A DNA stretch of 46,158 bases from CAILKP01 sp038231815 (GTDB taxonomy: Bacteria > Planctomycetota > Phycisphaerae > Phycisphaerales > UBA1924): contig JBBRKQ010000024.1 of the NCBI GenBank assembly GCA_038231815.1, positions 1 through 46,158 on the forward strand. The letters run 5' to 3'. The first letter of the stretch is position 1. Each line of letters opens with the position of its first letter. Shown here one piece after another: positions 34,591-42,471 of the stretch. The notes below the pieces were generated by a model. The model worked only from the letters and a program-made list of their open reading frames with translations, was not told where the DNA came from and did not search any database. The position numbers were made by a program, and so were the translations under genes.

Positions 34591-35583
34591 GTGAAGGTCG
34601 TATACCAACCCAAACCGAATGCATCACACGAGCATCCAGCGTTGCTTCGGCGTGCTGTCCAGTTGGCTGTTTGGTTGCGAAATCAAAGCTGGATCGGGGT
34701 GGCTGCGTTTCTGGTCTCGCTCGTATCGCTCAAGTTTTTGACTTCTTGGCGGGTTACGGCCTTGAGCGCGGAGAATATCAATACCCCGAGCGGTATTGCT
34801 TTGGTGTTTTGGATGATGGTGGCGCCGGCCGCAGTTTGCTTCGGTTTTTTTGCTTTCTTCATAGCGCAAGCGATCCGATGGGCCGTGGCGCGCCGGAAGG
34901 CAAGAGCCTTTGGCTGGATGTGCTGTCCTTGCTGCCAGTATGAACTGGCCATCAACCCTGATTCCAATGATCTCGATCACTCGATGCTTCTTACATGCCC
35001 CGAATGCGGCTTCCGAGGCGCCGCTGAGCAGATTCGCAGGCATTGGAAGGCAGATAAGGCAGCGAAGCAGCGCGGCAAACGGGTGAGCCTACTCCAATAT
35101 CAACTTTCACGTGTCTGCGTTTCTGACCGCGGTGCCACCCGTTCAATGCAATCCGCCGCTGTAACCGCACCGTTTTCGGCGGCCATCTGCTGTCCAATTT
35201 GCTTTGCCCGCTGGCGGAGCACGCCGCTGGTGACCACGCCCAGCACTGCGCTTAGGGCTCGGTCACTGAGTTTGCTGGCCCGCAGGCCCGCGCCGCACCG
35301 GAGGCGGCTGATGCGGGCGGCATTGTCAAATTCATCGTTTGCAAATGGGACTACCAGCTGCGGAACACCGGCTTTGAGGCAAGCGTGCACGGTGCCGATA
35401 CCGCCGTGGTGCACCACCGCGCTGCAGCGGTGGAGCAGCCGGGAGTACGGCACGTATCCAGCTGCGAAAATGGCCCCGTTGCTGGCCGCACAAATTTGTT
35501 CGGCGGCGCTGGCATCGCCCGGCCCGGTGACGAAGACCCCGCGGAGTTTGTTGGTGGCTAGGGCCGCCGCGGCGTGGCGGTAA
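34591..35583 (+). CDS. Membrane protein with CPxC zinc ribbon (paralogue C); 3' half probably not genuine
   Basis: The frame runs 330 codons from a GTG at 34591. Residues 1-170 look like a real protein. There are two membrane segments (about 33-50 and 69-94), a basic linker, and a zinc ribbon (CCPCCQYELA...CPECGFRG, about residues 111-143) of the kind seen in the two proteins at 1027-3018. A charged helix (EQIRRHWKADKAAKQRGKR) follows. From residue 171 on the frame is antisense to the 3' end of the glycosyltransferase gene and its composition is that of a shadow frame. The transition falls at base 35100, the last base of the glycosyltransferase. A lost stop, a frameshift or a real 483-base overlap are possible. 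Confidence 0.6.
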   Translation: MKVVYQPKPNASHEHPALLRRAVQLAVWLRNQSWIGVAAFLVSLVSLKFLTSWRVTALSAENINTPSGIALVFWMMVAPAAVCFGFFAFFIAQAIRWAVARRKARAFGWMCCPCCQYELAINPDSNDLDHSMLLTCPECGFRGAAEQIRRHWKADKAAKQRGKRVSLLQYQLSRVCVSDRGATRSMQSAAVTAPFSAAICCPICFARWRSTPLVTTPSTALRARSLSLLARRPAPHRRRLMRAALSNSSFANGTTSCGTPALRQACTVPIPPWCTTALQRWSSREYGTYPAAKMAPLLAAQICSAALASPGPVTKTPRSLLVARAAAAWR

Positions 35584-36410
35584 AACTCCGGCGCGTGGTG
35601 GGCTACGGAGGTGCCAAGCGTAAAACACACCGGCGCTGCAGCTGTGCGCACAAACGCGTCCAACTCGGCCGGAAGGTCGCCTCTTCTACCCTCATTACCC
35701 GCATTAGCCTCATCGCCGTCATCGTGCACCGCTGCGCCGCAGATGATGCCGCCGGCGGGGTCACCCTCGACCGGGCCACGGAGCGCGGGTGACCAGAGCC
35801 CGAGCGAGATGCCGGTGCCGCGGGAGTTGCGGCTGAACATGTCACGCTGAGGCGGGAGCCCAAGTTCACGACGAATGACATTGCACGGACGATCAATCAC
35901 CCAACGGCCACCCAAGGTGCGAATGGCAAGGCTTATGCGGGCCAGCGGCTTGGGTAGGACAAACGGGACCATGCCAAACACGGAGGGGCTGCGCCAGTTG
36001 ATCCAGAAAATCGGAGCGAGTGTGCATGGAATATCGAGCATCCGCTCTTTCTCTGCTGCCCAGCCCGCGCCAAAGCAGATGTGATGGCGCACGATCGCAT
36101 CGGCGTCCATCTGCCGGGCCACGCGACGGACGGCGGTGTACATCTCCTGGGCAGGGCCAAAGACCAAGTGTTGCAGCACGTGCGCCGGGCCGCGACTGGG
36201 ATGAACCAAATCGGCATGGGTGATGGCTTCGAGATATTCGGCCTCGGTACCCAAGCCAACGAACGGGAGCCCGCCAGCAAGCACGGCCGCCTCAAAGTGC
36301 GGGTTGGTCATGAGTTTGACAGTGTGCCCCCGGCGGACGAGTTCGCGGCCGATTGCAATAAACGGGTAAACATCACCACCGGAGCCAAGAGTCGTCAGCA
36401 GAATATTCAT
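35100..36410 (-). CDS. GT1-family glycosyltransferase (UDP-glucosyl/erythromycin type)
   Basis: Predicted 436 residues, normal for the family. The N-terminal Rossmann opening MNILLTTLGSGGDVYPFIAI carries the GSxGDV motif of lipid and macrolide glycosyltransferases. The C-terminal donor-binding domain shows HHGGIGTVHACLKAGVPQLV followed by FANDEFDNAARI, the PSPG-like region with the expected D/E pair. Likely transfers a sugar from a nucleotide donor to a lipid, sterol or polyketide-like acceptor; the acceptor is unknown. The start is the ATG at 36410. No biosynthetic gene cluster surrounds it: neighbours are the zinc-ribbon protein and the kinase. Confidence 0.93.
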   Translation of the reverse strand: MNILLTTLGSGGDVYPFIAIGRELVRRGHTVKLMTNPHFEAAVLAGGLPFVGLGTEAEYLEAITHADLVHPSRGPAHVLQHLVFGPAQEMYTAVRRVARQMDADAIVRHHICFGAGWAAEKERMLDIPCTLAPIFWINWRSPSVFGMVPFVLPKPLARISLAIRTLGGRWVIDRPCNVIRRELGLPPQRDMFSRNSRGTGISLGLWSPALRGPVEGDPAGGIICGAAVHDDGDEANAGNEGRRGDLPAELDAFVRTAAAPVCFTLGTSVAHHAPEFYRHAAAALATNKLRGVFVTGPGDASAAEQICAASNGAIFAAGYVPYSRLLHRCSAVVHHGGIGTVHACLKAGVPQLVVPFANDEFDNAARISRLRCGAGLRASKLSDRALSAVLGVVTSGVLRQRAKQIGQQMAAENGAVTAADCIERVAPRSETQTRES

Positions 36411-36440
36411 TGTGTGGGCCGCGAAAACTCACTTGGTGTG

Positions 36441-39400
36441 TTACTTGGGTTGCAGCTTGACTTTGGCGTCCCACTCGGCTGCGGAGGTATCGTGACCCTT
36501 GCCGGCTTCGGCGGCGTTCCAAGCAGTGTACAGCGCGGCGAGGTACCGCTGGGCCTTTGCGATGTCTTTGTGGCCGGCCGGTCGCAGTTCAACCAGTAAG
36601 GCGTGGTTTTTACTCAGCAGCGGCTGGGCTTCAGCGAAGTTGCCAAGCAAACTCAGGCATCGGCCAAGTTCAAGTCCTGCGTTCGCGGTCTTGACATGCT
36701 TCTCGCCGCGGGCGGAAGTGAGTAACTCCACCGCTTCGCGCAGCATCGGCTCTGCTGCGGCGGTGTCGCCACGCTCGAGCATGATAAAGCTGACGCGGGC
36801 TTTGCCATCGGCAGTGGAGGCATGCTTTTCACCGAGTGCGGCGGTGTTGAGTGCGATGGCGAGGGTGTACTCGTTACTGGCGTCCTCGAGGCGACGCAAA
36901 ACGATAAGCGTTTCAGCGTAGCTGGTGTGCGCTGTGGCCAGGTTGGGGTGCTTTGGCCCGAAAACGCGGGTGAAGCGTTCGATTGTGTCGCGGTGGAGCG
37001 CTTCGGCCTCTTCCAGTTTGCCGGTTTCGCGCAGGATGCCGGTCAGGTTGCTCTGGGTGATGACCGTGTCGGCCGAGTCCGGGCCGCTGGTCCGTCTTCC
37101 GGCCTCAAGAGCCTTGCGAACGAGTGGTTCGGCATCGGCATAGCGGTCTTGGCGCATGAGCAGGACGGCGTAGCTGTTGGTTGCCACGATCGTGGTGCGA
37201 TGGTCCTCGCCAAGGACGCGTGGGCAGACGCTGAGCAGGTCGACGAAGATCGCTTCGGCCTCGGCCTTGCGGTCCGCCGCGACAAAAGTGTTGGCCTGCA
37301 CCATCCTGGCGTTCAGTGTCTGCGGGTCTTCGGCCCCGCAAACGGCGGTGTACACCGCGACAGACTCTTGTTCCATCGCCACGGCACGCGGATGCTCACC
37401 CAAGCGGCTGAGTGACTGGGCGAGCTGCTGCTTGGACAGGGCAACCCCTCGCGTGTGCTCACCCTCGGCCCGGCGGCGGATGTTTAAGCTTTCTTCATAA
37501 AGAGACATCGCCTCTTTGAATTTTCCCGTGGTGTCGTAGAGACTGGCCAGGTTCGTTGCCGCGATCGCGGTGGTGGTGTGCGAATCACCAAACACCTTGC
37601 GGACCAATGCGTATGACTCGGCCATCATCGGTTCAGCTTCGGCCAATTTGCGGCGAGCCTGCAGCATGCTGGCCAGATTCATCCGGGTCGTCAGCGTATC
37701 GGGGTGCTCCGGACCATCCAACCTCGCGCTGATGTCCACCGCCTCGCGGTAGAGCGCCTCAGCCTCATTAAGCTTGCCGAGATGGTGGAGCGACACCGCC
37801 AGACTGTTGACCATGATCCGGCCCTCTCGCGATTCGCGTGCGCCGGCTTTGGTTGTCAGGTCCAAAATCTCTGTGAGCACATCAACTGATTCTTGGGCCT
37901 TGCCGATTAGCGGCAAGGAGTTGGCATACTGGCCGCGTGCGCTCAGCGTCTTGGGGTTGGTTGGGCCAAGGATTTTAGCATAAATCTTCGCTGCTCGATC
38001 GGCCGCATCCGCTGCCGCTGCCTGATCTCCGCGTTGAAGCTTGAGCTTCGACAGATCCAGCAGTGTTCTGGCATATTCGGCCGATTCTGTTCCGTGCAGC
38101 TTGCCGCTCAGCTCCATTGCTGCAAGCACCTGGGGCTCGGCCGCATCGGGCATGCCGATGGACAAGAACGTTGATCCCAGAATTCGCCGCACCGACGCCT
38201 GCACTTCGGGCTGATCGTTGAGCGTCGTACCCGCCTTGTCCGCAGCCTTGCCGAGCGCTTCAGACACCTTCACATCACGGCCCATCTCGCGAAGGTCTGC
38301 CGAGCCGAGCATCTCCAGCAAAAACGTATTAATCGCTTCGGCTTTCTGCTCGTTGTTCTCGGCAAGCTTTCGCTGCCGGGCCTCGGAGGCGGCCAGCGTT
38401 GCCGCGGCTTGACGGGCCTGGGTTTCAGCCTCCTTTGCCGCTATGGCCTCATCACGTTCTTTGCGCACATTGCTGGCTTGCCACAGTGTGCCAGCGAGGC
38501 CGATGATCAGCGCAGTGCTGACCAGACCTGCGGCGGCGACAGGGCCCCTATGTCGATTGACAAACTTGCGAACGCGGTACGCGGCACCGGGCGGGGCGGC
38601 CACGATCGCCTCGCCACCAAGGTACCGCTCCACATCGGCAGCCAATCCCTGCGCTGTGGCGTACCGGCGCTGGCGGTTTTTCTCAAGCGATTTCATCACA
38701 ATCCAGTCAAGTTCACCGCGGATGATCGAGCCGAGCTTCCGCGGCTCAGAATGGCGAGCCGCGGCCACGCCGATCAGCGTGGAGCTGGACTGTGAAAGGC
38801 GTGTCGACGGATTCGGCGGATCCTCCTCGCGGATGATTCTTTGAATTTCGCCGTACGCGGCCGACCGCAGTTTCTTTGCATCAAACGGGGTGCTTCCGGT
38901 CAGCAGCTCGTAAAGCAGCACCCCAAGTGAGTACACATCGGTCCGGGTGTCGATGTCAAGTGAACCCTCCGCCTGCTCGGGGCTCATGTATTCGGGCGTG
39001 CCAATAAGCTGGCGATGCTCGGTGAACAGTGTCTTTTCTGTGAGTTTGCTTGCTGTGGCTTTGGCAATGCCAAAGTCAATCACCTTAGCATGGGCCCTGT
39101 CGTCTTGCGTGCTCACCAAAATGTTGGAGGGCTTGATATCCCGGTGGATCAGCCCTTTTTGGTGCGCGTGCTGCACGGCAAGGCACACCTGCACAAACAG
39201 GGCCAGCCTCTCGCGGATTGGCAGACTGTGCTTGTCGCAGTAGTCGGTGATGGAATCGCCCTTGCACAGTTCCATCACAAAGTACGGACGGCCTGTATCG
39301 GTCGCTCCTGCATCGAGAACTTTGGCGATGTTGGGATGGTCCATCATCGCGAGCGCCTGGCGTTCCTGCTCAAAGCGAGCGACGACTTGCCCCGTGTCCA

Positions 39401-39788
39401 TGCCCAGCTTGATGATCTTCAGCGCGACCCGTCGCTGCACGGGCTTTTCTTGTTCTGCCATGAACACCGCGCCAAAGCCACCCTCACCGATCTGCTCCAG
39501 CAGCTTGTACGATCCGATGCGGGTCCCCGGCCGCTCATGAACGATGGCAACATCCCGCTGGGCGCCTGGCCTAGTGATCAGCGTTTCATCAGCATTGCCG
39601 CCACCGGTGGAGGGCAAGACAAAGCGTGTTGCATCTTGGAGCGAACGCAGCAGGAGCTTCACCTCGGTTCGGAGGCCAAGATCATCGCCGCAGGCTGTGT
39701 GGAGAAAGGCCTCCAAATCGGCACGGGCGACACCACAGGCTTGCTCGGCGATGCGCTGAACGCGTGTGGGATCTGAATGGTTTGCCAT
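36441..39788 (-). CDS. Membrane-spanning Ser/Thr protein kinase with long TPR domain
   Basis: Predicted 1,115 residues from the ATG at 39788; the frame is open to 39971, but that part is not protein-like. The N-terminal helical segment (about residues 8-60) is typical for the planctomycete kinase family. The Hanks kinase (94-395) has GEGGFG at 101-106, Lys124, HRDIKPSN (catalytic Asp217), DFG at 238-240 and GTPEYMSPEQ, so it should be active. A membrane helix lies at about 416-436, followed by a coiled-coil stretch. About 600 residues of TPR repeats then run to the C-terminus (LYREAVDISARL, LYEESLNIRRRA, EPLVRKALEAGRR and similar). The TPR part is predicted to be outside the cytoplasm. No ECF sigma gene is adjacent. 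Confidence 0.95.
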   Translation of the reverse strand: MANHSDPTRVQRIAEQACGVARADLEAFLHTACGDDLGLRTEVKLLLRSLQDATRFVLPSTGGGNADETLITRPGAQRDVAIVHERPGTRIGSYKLLEQIGEGGFGAVFMAEQEKPVQRRVALKIIKLGMDTGQVVARFEQERQALAMMDHPNIAKVLDAGATDTGRPYFVMELCKGDSITDYCDKHSLPIRERLALFVQVCLAVQHAHQKGLIHRDIKPSNILVSTQDDRAHAKVIDFGIAKATASKLTEKTLFTEHRQLIGTPEYMSPEQAEGSLDIDTRTDVYSLGVLLYELLTGSTPFDAKKLRSAAYGEIQRIIREEDPPNPSTRLSQSSSTLIGVAAARHSEPRKLGSIIRGELDWIVMKSLEKNRQRRYATAQGLAADVERYLGGEAIVAAPPGAAYRVRKFVNRHRGPVAAAGLVSTALIIGLAGTLWQASNVRKERDEAIAAKEAETQARQAAATLAASEARQRKLAENNEQKAEAINTFLLEMLGSADLREMGRDVKVSEALGKAADKAGTTLNDQPEVQASVRRILGSTFLSIGMPDAAEPQVLAAMELSGKLHGTESAEYARTLLDLSKLKLQRGDQAAAADAADRAAKIYAKILGPTNPKTLSARGQYANSLPLIGKAQESVDVLTEILDLTTKAGARESREGRIMVNSLAVSLHHLGKLNEAEALYREAVDISARLDGPEHPDTLTTRMNLASMLQARRKLAEAEPMMAESYALVRKVFGDSHTTTAIAATNLASLYDTTGKFKEAMSLYEESLNIRRRAEGEHTRGVALSKQQLAQSLSRLGEHPRAVAMEQESVAVYTAVCGAEDPQTLNARMVQANTFVAADRKAEAEAIFVDLLSVCPRVLGEDHRTTIVATNSYAVLLMRQDRYADAEPLVRKALEAGRRTSGPDSADTVITQSNLTGILRETGKLEEAEALHRDTIERFTRVFGPKHPNLATAHTSYAETLIVLRRLEDASNEYTLAIALNTAALGEKHASTADGKARVSFIMLERGDTAAAEPMLREAVELLTSARGEKHVKTANAGLELGRCLSLLGNFAEAQPLLSKNHALLVELRPAGHKDIAKAQRYLAALYTAWNAAEAGKGHDTSAAEWDAKVKLQPK

Positions 39789-40106
39789 GGTGGGGCCTTG
39801 CCAAATCGGTCGGAGCGTGCCTAGGGCGAAACTTGCCAGAGTGGCAGTACCTGCAAAGGTGGGTTTGGAGCACGGCCGATTCCTCCCGCAATTGTACGGA
39901 CCGTTCCTGTGCGAAGCGGGCTTGCGTGTCGGCCAAAATCGCGTTTCCGCCGTCGCAATGGTGATCGACAATTGAGCAGCTCCTCCACCAGCGCCGAGTT
40001 CCAGCGTTCGCTCCGCGTTGAGTGCTGCATTCCTGCCCGTTCGGTGATCGTGTGTGGGGGCCTCTCGTTTCTATCGATTCACTTTCACCCGTTTCACACG
40101 TGATGA
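39789..40106. other. Divergent intergenic region (318 bases)
   Basis: It lies between the kinase gene (minus) and rsmH (plus). The only structure seen is a short inverted repeat TGCCA-GAG-TGGCA at 39834-39846, about 50 bases upstream of the kinase start. It could be an operator but is too short to assert. No RNA gene or hidden ORF is supported. Confidence 0.4.
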
Positions 40107-41042
40107 GTGTTATCATCACAACTCGTGGCCAAACGCGACAAACTCCACATCCCGGTTCTGCTCAATCATGTCCTCACGGCCCTGAACCCGCAGCCCGGCC
40201 AGACCATTGTTGATTGCACCCTCGGTCTAGGCGGCCACTCCGCGGCCATTCTCGAGCGTATCAAGCCCGATGGCCGCCTCATTGGCATCGACTTTGACCC
40301 GATGAACATCGATGCTGCCATTCCAAGGCTTGAGAAAGTCCGCGGCCGCTTTGACCTATTTCACAACAACTTCGCTGCCCTGCCCATCGTCATTGCACAG
40401 GCCGAGGTTGAGGGCGGCCGGGTTGATGCCGTCCTCGCCGATATCGGTGTGGCCAGCACCCAGATTGATGACCCCGCTCGAGGTTTCTCGTATCGCCGCC
40501 CCGGCCCGCTTGACATGCGCATGGACCCGACGCGAGGCCAGCCCGCCTCTGCACTGCTCAGCCGGCTGACAGAAAAAGAACTGGCCGCGGCAATACTGGA
40601 ATACGGCGATGAGGAGGATGCCCCGCAAATTGCCCGGCTGATTGTTGAGCGCCGGGCCGTCAGCCCGATTGAGACGACCCAAGACCTGATGGCCATCGTG
40701 TGTGCGGCCCGGGATTTCACCATTGAGCGAGCGGCGGGCGCAAAGCTGCACCCAGCGGCCCGCACGTTTCAGGCGCTGCGTATTCTGGTAAACCGCGAAA
40801 TGGCCAATCTTGACCGACTCCTGACGGTGCTGCCCAGCGTGCTCAAGCCAAGCGGTGTCGGAGCGATTATCAGTTTTCACAGCGGAGAGGATCGACGTGT
40901 CAAAACGGCCTTTCGCCTTGGTGAGCGCGATGGGGTCTATGCTGAAATCAGCGAGGAACCCATGATCGCCAGCCCCGATGAGGTTGGCCGCAATCCTCGC
41001 TCACGCTCCGCGAAACTGCGATGGGCACGTGTGCCGGGTTGA
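40107..41042 (+). CDS. rsmH: 16S rRNA (cytosine(1402)-N4)-methyltransferase
   Basis: Predicted 311 residues from a GTG at 40107; a GTG at 40125 (AKRDKLHIPVLLNHV) is an equally good start. SAM-binding motif DCTLGLGGHSAAIL is at about residues 36-49. Then GIDFDPMNIDAA, the insert with VDAVLADIGVASTQIDDPAR and RGFSYRRPGPLDMRMD, and the C-terminal SFHSGEDRRVKTAFR, which differs by a Gly from the usual SFHSLEDR. It methylates the decoding centre of the small ribosomal subunit. In most bacteria rsmH (mraW) opens the dcw cluster; here the next gene is an antisense nucleosidase and no fts or mur gene follows. Confidence 0.95.
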   Translation: MLSSQLVAKRDKLHIPVLLNHVLTALNPQPGQTIVDCTLGLGGHSAAILERIKPDGRLIGIDFDPMNIDAAIPRLEKVRGRFDLFHNNFAALPIVIAQAEVEGGRVDAVLADIGVASTQIDDPARGFSYRRPGPLDMRMDPTRGQPASALLSRLTEKELAAAILEYGDEEDAPQIARLIVERRAVSPIETTQDLMAIVCAARDFTIERAAGAKLHPAARTFQALRILVNREMANLDRLLTVLPSVLKPSGVGAIISFHSGEDRRVKTAFRLGERDGVYAEISEEPMIASPDEVGRNPRSRSAKLRWARVPG

Positions 41043-41080
41043 TTTTCCTCTACAGGTCAGGCGGGTTTCCTCAGTCGGTT

Positions 41081-41836
41081 TTATCGTTTTACCTTGGTCG
41101 CAAGATGCGGCAGCACCCGCGCCAGCTCATCAGAAATCAGCCGCATTGCCGACTTCGCTTTTTTGCCCAACTTCAGAGATTTCTGAATCAGTGATGGATG
41201 CCGGAGCATGTCTTTAAGCACCCGGCCGTAGTCCGTCTGCCCGTTGGGCAGCGTCCACCGCAGCACCGCCGGCGGCAGTATCTCATCGCGATCGTCCGAA
41301 ACTGCCCGTATCACCGCCCAAGGCACATCGTTGTCAGCGCACTTCTGGGCAAACCAGTATGATTCGGTGTCCACAAAGTCCGCATCATTCTCGCCGCTGA
41401 GTTCCCTTTTCTGTTCCGGCAGGCACAAGGCCTGTTCTACGCTTGAAATGCGAACTGCCGGCCACGTACACGCCACCAAAGATTTCGCGCGGCCTCGAAC
41501 CTTTGCGTTCTTAGGCCCGAAGATCATGGTTCCCCAGCCGCAGGGCGGGAGGGGCCCCGCGGGCTTCAAGCCACCGGCCAAACCAGCCAGAATAATTAAC
41601 TTCGGTGCCCCCTCCGGGTCTGCGAGTTGGGCCTGCACGCACGCCGTCACCGCTGCGGGGCCGGGCCCGCTGATAATCGGCGAGAGGCCGTACGGCCGGA
41701 GAACCGCTGCGAGTTTGGTGGCCTCATGGGCAAGCGGCGTGATGATAGTGACATTGGGCACGGTGCAGGTTATCGTGCCAAATGGCTCCTGTCCGGGCGG
41801 CTGCTCCGCCCGGGCGGCGGTGGCTGCCTGCGCCAT
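41081..41836 (-). CDS. Nucleoside phosphorylase/nucleosidase-family protein
   Basis: Predicted 251 residues from the ATG at 41836. The frame is open to 41911, but that start would overlap the divergent lipoprotein gene. The fold of the PNP/UDP phosphorylase superfamily is indicated by VTIITPLAHEATKL (first strand, as in MTA/SAH nucleosidases), ISGPGPAAV, LIILAGLAGGLKP, the catalytic loop VDTESYWFA (DxE-type substrate contact) and VIRAVSDDRDEILP. Likely cleaves a purine or futalosine-type nucleoside or a hopanoid precursor (HpnG-like); the substrate is undetermined. It is convergent with rsmH, ending 38 bases from it. The Lys-rich C-terminus may be a tail. Confidence 0.8.
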   Translation of the reverse strand: MAQAATAARAEQPPGQEPFGTITCTVPNVTIITPLAHEATKLAAVLRPYGLSPIISGPGPAAVTACVQAQLADPEGAPKLIILAGLAGGLKPAGPLPPCGWGTMIFGPKNAKVRGRAKSLVACTWPAVRISSVEQALCLPEQKRELSGENDADFVDTESYWFAQKCADNDVPWAVIRAVSDDRDEILPPAVLRWTLPNGQTDYGRVLKDMLRHPSLIQKSLKLGKKAKSAMRLISDELARVLPHLATKVKR

Positions 41837-41865
41837 CGCCGTCCGGTCGCGATACCATTCGCCGT

Positions 41866-42072
41866 ATGAACGCTCGCAACAACTGCCGGTTTCTCCTGCC
41901 CCGCATGGCATTTCTTGTCGCGCTCACCGGGGTTGTGCTCTGCCAGCTTGGCTGTGAGACTCGAGTTGTCGGAGCCAGGGGCCCCGGAGCAGGCTTTTAC
42001 AAGGTTCAGCAGTCCGACCTGCGGGACAACAACGACAGCGTGTATGGTGACAGCGGCGTGACCAAGAAGTGA
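41866..42072 (+). CDS. Very small lipoprotein-like protein
   Basis: Predicted 68 residues. A basic N-terminus (MNARNNCRFLLPR) is followed by a hydrophobic segment and a Cys at residue 30 (MAFLVALTGVVLCQLGC). This resembles a lipoprotein signal although the residue three before Cys is Gln instead of Leu. The rest is short, with Gly/Pro near GARGPGAGFYKV and a polar end. The stop overlaps the start of the DUF167 gene by 4 bases (GTGA), so the two are probably translated together. Function unknown. The nucleosidase gene starts 29 bases away on the other strand. Confidence 0.68.
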   Translation: MNARNNCRFLLPRMAFLVALTGVVLCQLGCETRVVGARGPGAGFYKVQQSDLRDNNDSVYGDSGVTKK

Positions 42073-42395
42073 CTCAGTCGGGCTACCAGCCTGCCATACC
42101 TCCGTTTCTTACACCGGTTGATGGCGGCGTTCGCATCGCCGTCAAGGCGGTGCCCGGTGCAAGCCAAGATGCCATCGCCGGCGTGCTGGGTGATCGGCTG
42201 AAGGTGAGGGTCGCTGCCCCGCCTGAAGATGGCAAGGCCAACCGAGCCATATGCAAGTTGCTCGCCAAGGTCCTTGGCCTGCCGGTGCGGCAGGTACAAG
42301 TTGACAGCGGCCACACCCGACCGGAAAAATCGCTGGTCGTCCAAGGCGCAACGCTGGAATTTGCCGCCGCCAAGTTGCATCGTGCCAGCCCATAA
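42069..42395 (+). CDS. DUF167 (YggU-like) protein
   Basis: Predicted 108 residues from a GTG that overlaps the upstream stop. Family blocks are visible in order: VRIAVKAVPGASQDAIAGV, LKVRVAAPPEDGKANRAICK, LLAKVLGLPVRQVQVDSGHT and RPEKSLVVQGA. The length is normal. DUF167 proteins are near-universal in bacteria and some eukaryotes, fold as a small alpha/beta unit, and have no settled function. The 3' end meets a terminator that belongs mostly to the facing gene. Confidence 0.9.
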   Translation: MTQSGYQPAIPPFLTPVDGGVRIAVKAVPGASQDAIAGVLGDRLKVRVAAPPEDGKANRAICKLLAKVLGLPVRQVQVDSGHTRPEKSLVVQGATLEFAAAKLHRASP

Positions 42396-42420
42396 AAAAA
42401 CCCCGGCACCAGCCGGGGCT
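42394..42420 (-). terminator. Rho-independent terminator of the modular surface protein
   Basis: Stem CCCCGGC (42401-42407) pairs with GCCGGGG (42412-42418) around a 4-base loop (ACCA). On the minus strand the hairpin is followed by seven T (AAAAAAA at 42394-42400 on the plus strand). It lies about 52 bases after the stop of the minus-strand gene. On the plus strand it is followed only by CTTGTTC, so termination of the DUF167 gene would be weak. Confidence 0.9.
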
Positions 42421-42471
42421 TGTTCAAACTCAATTTCTACAACCCAAGTGTCGGAAAAAGTCACCACGATT

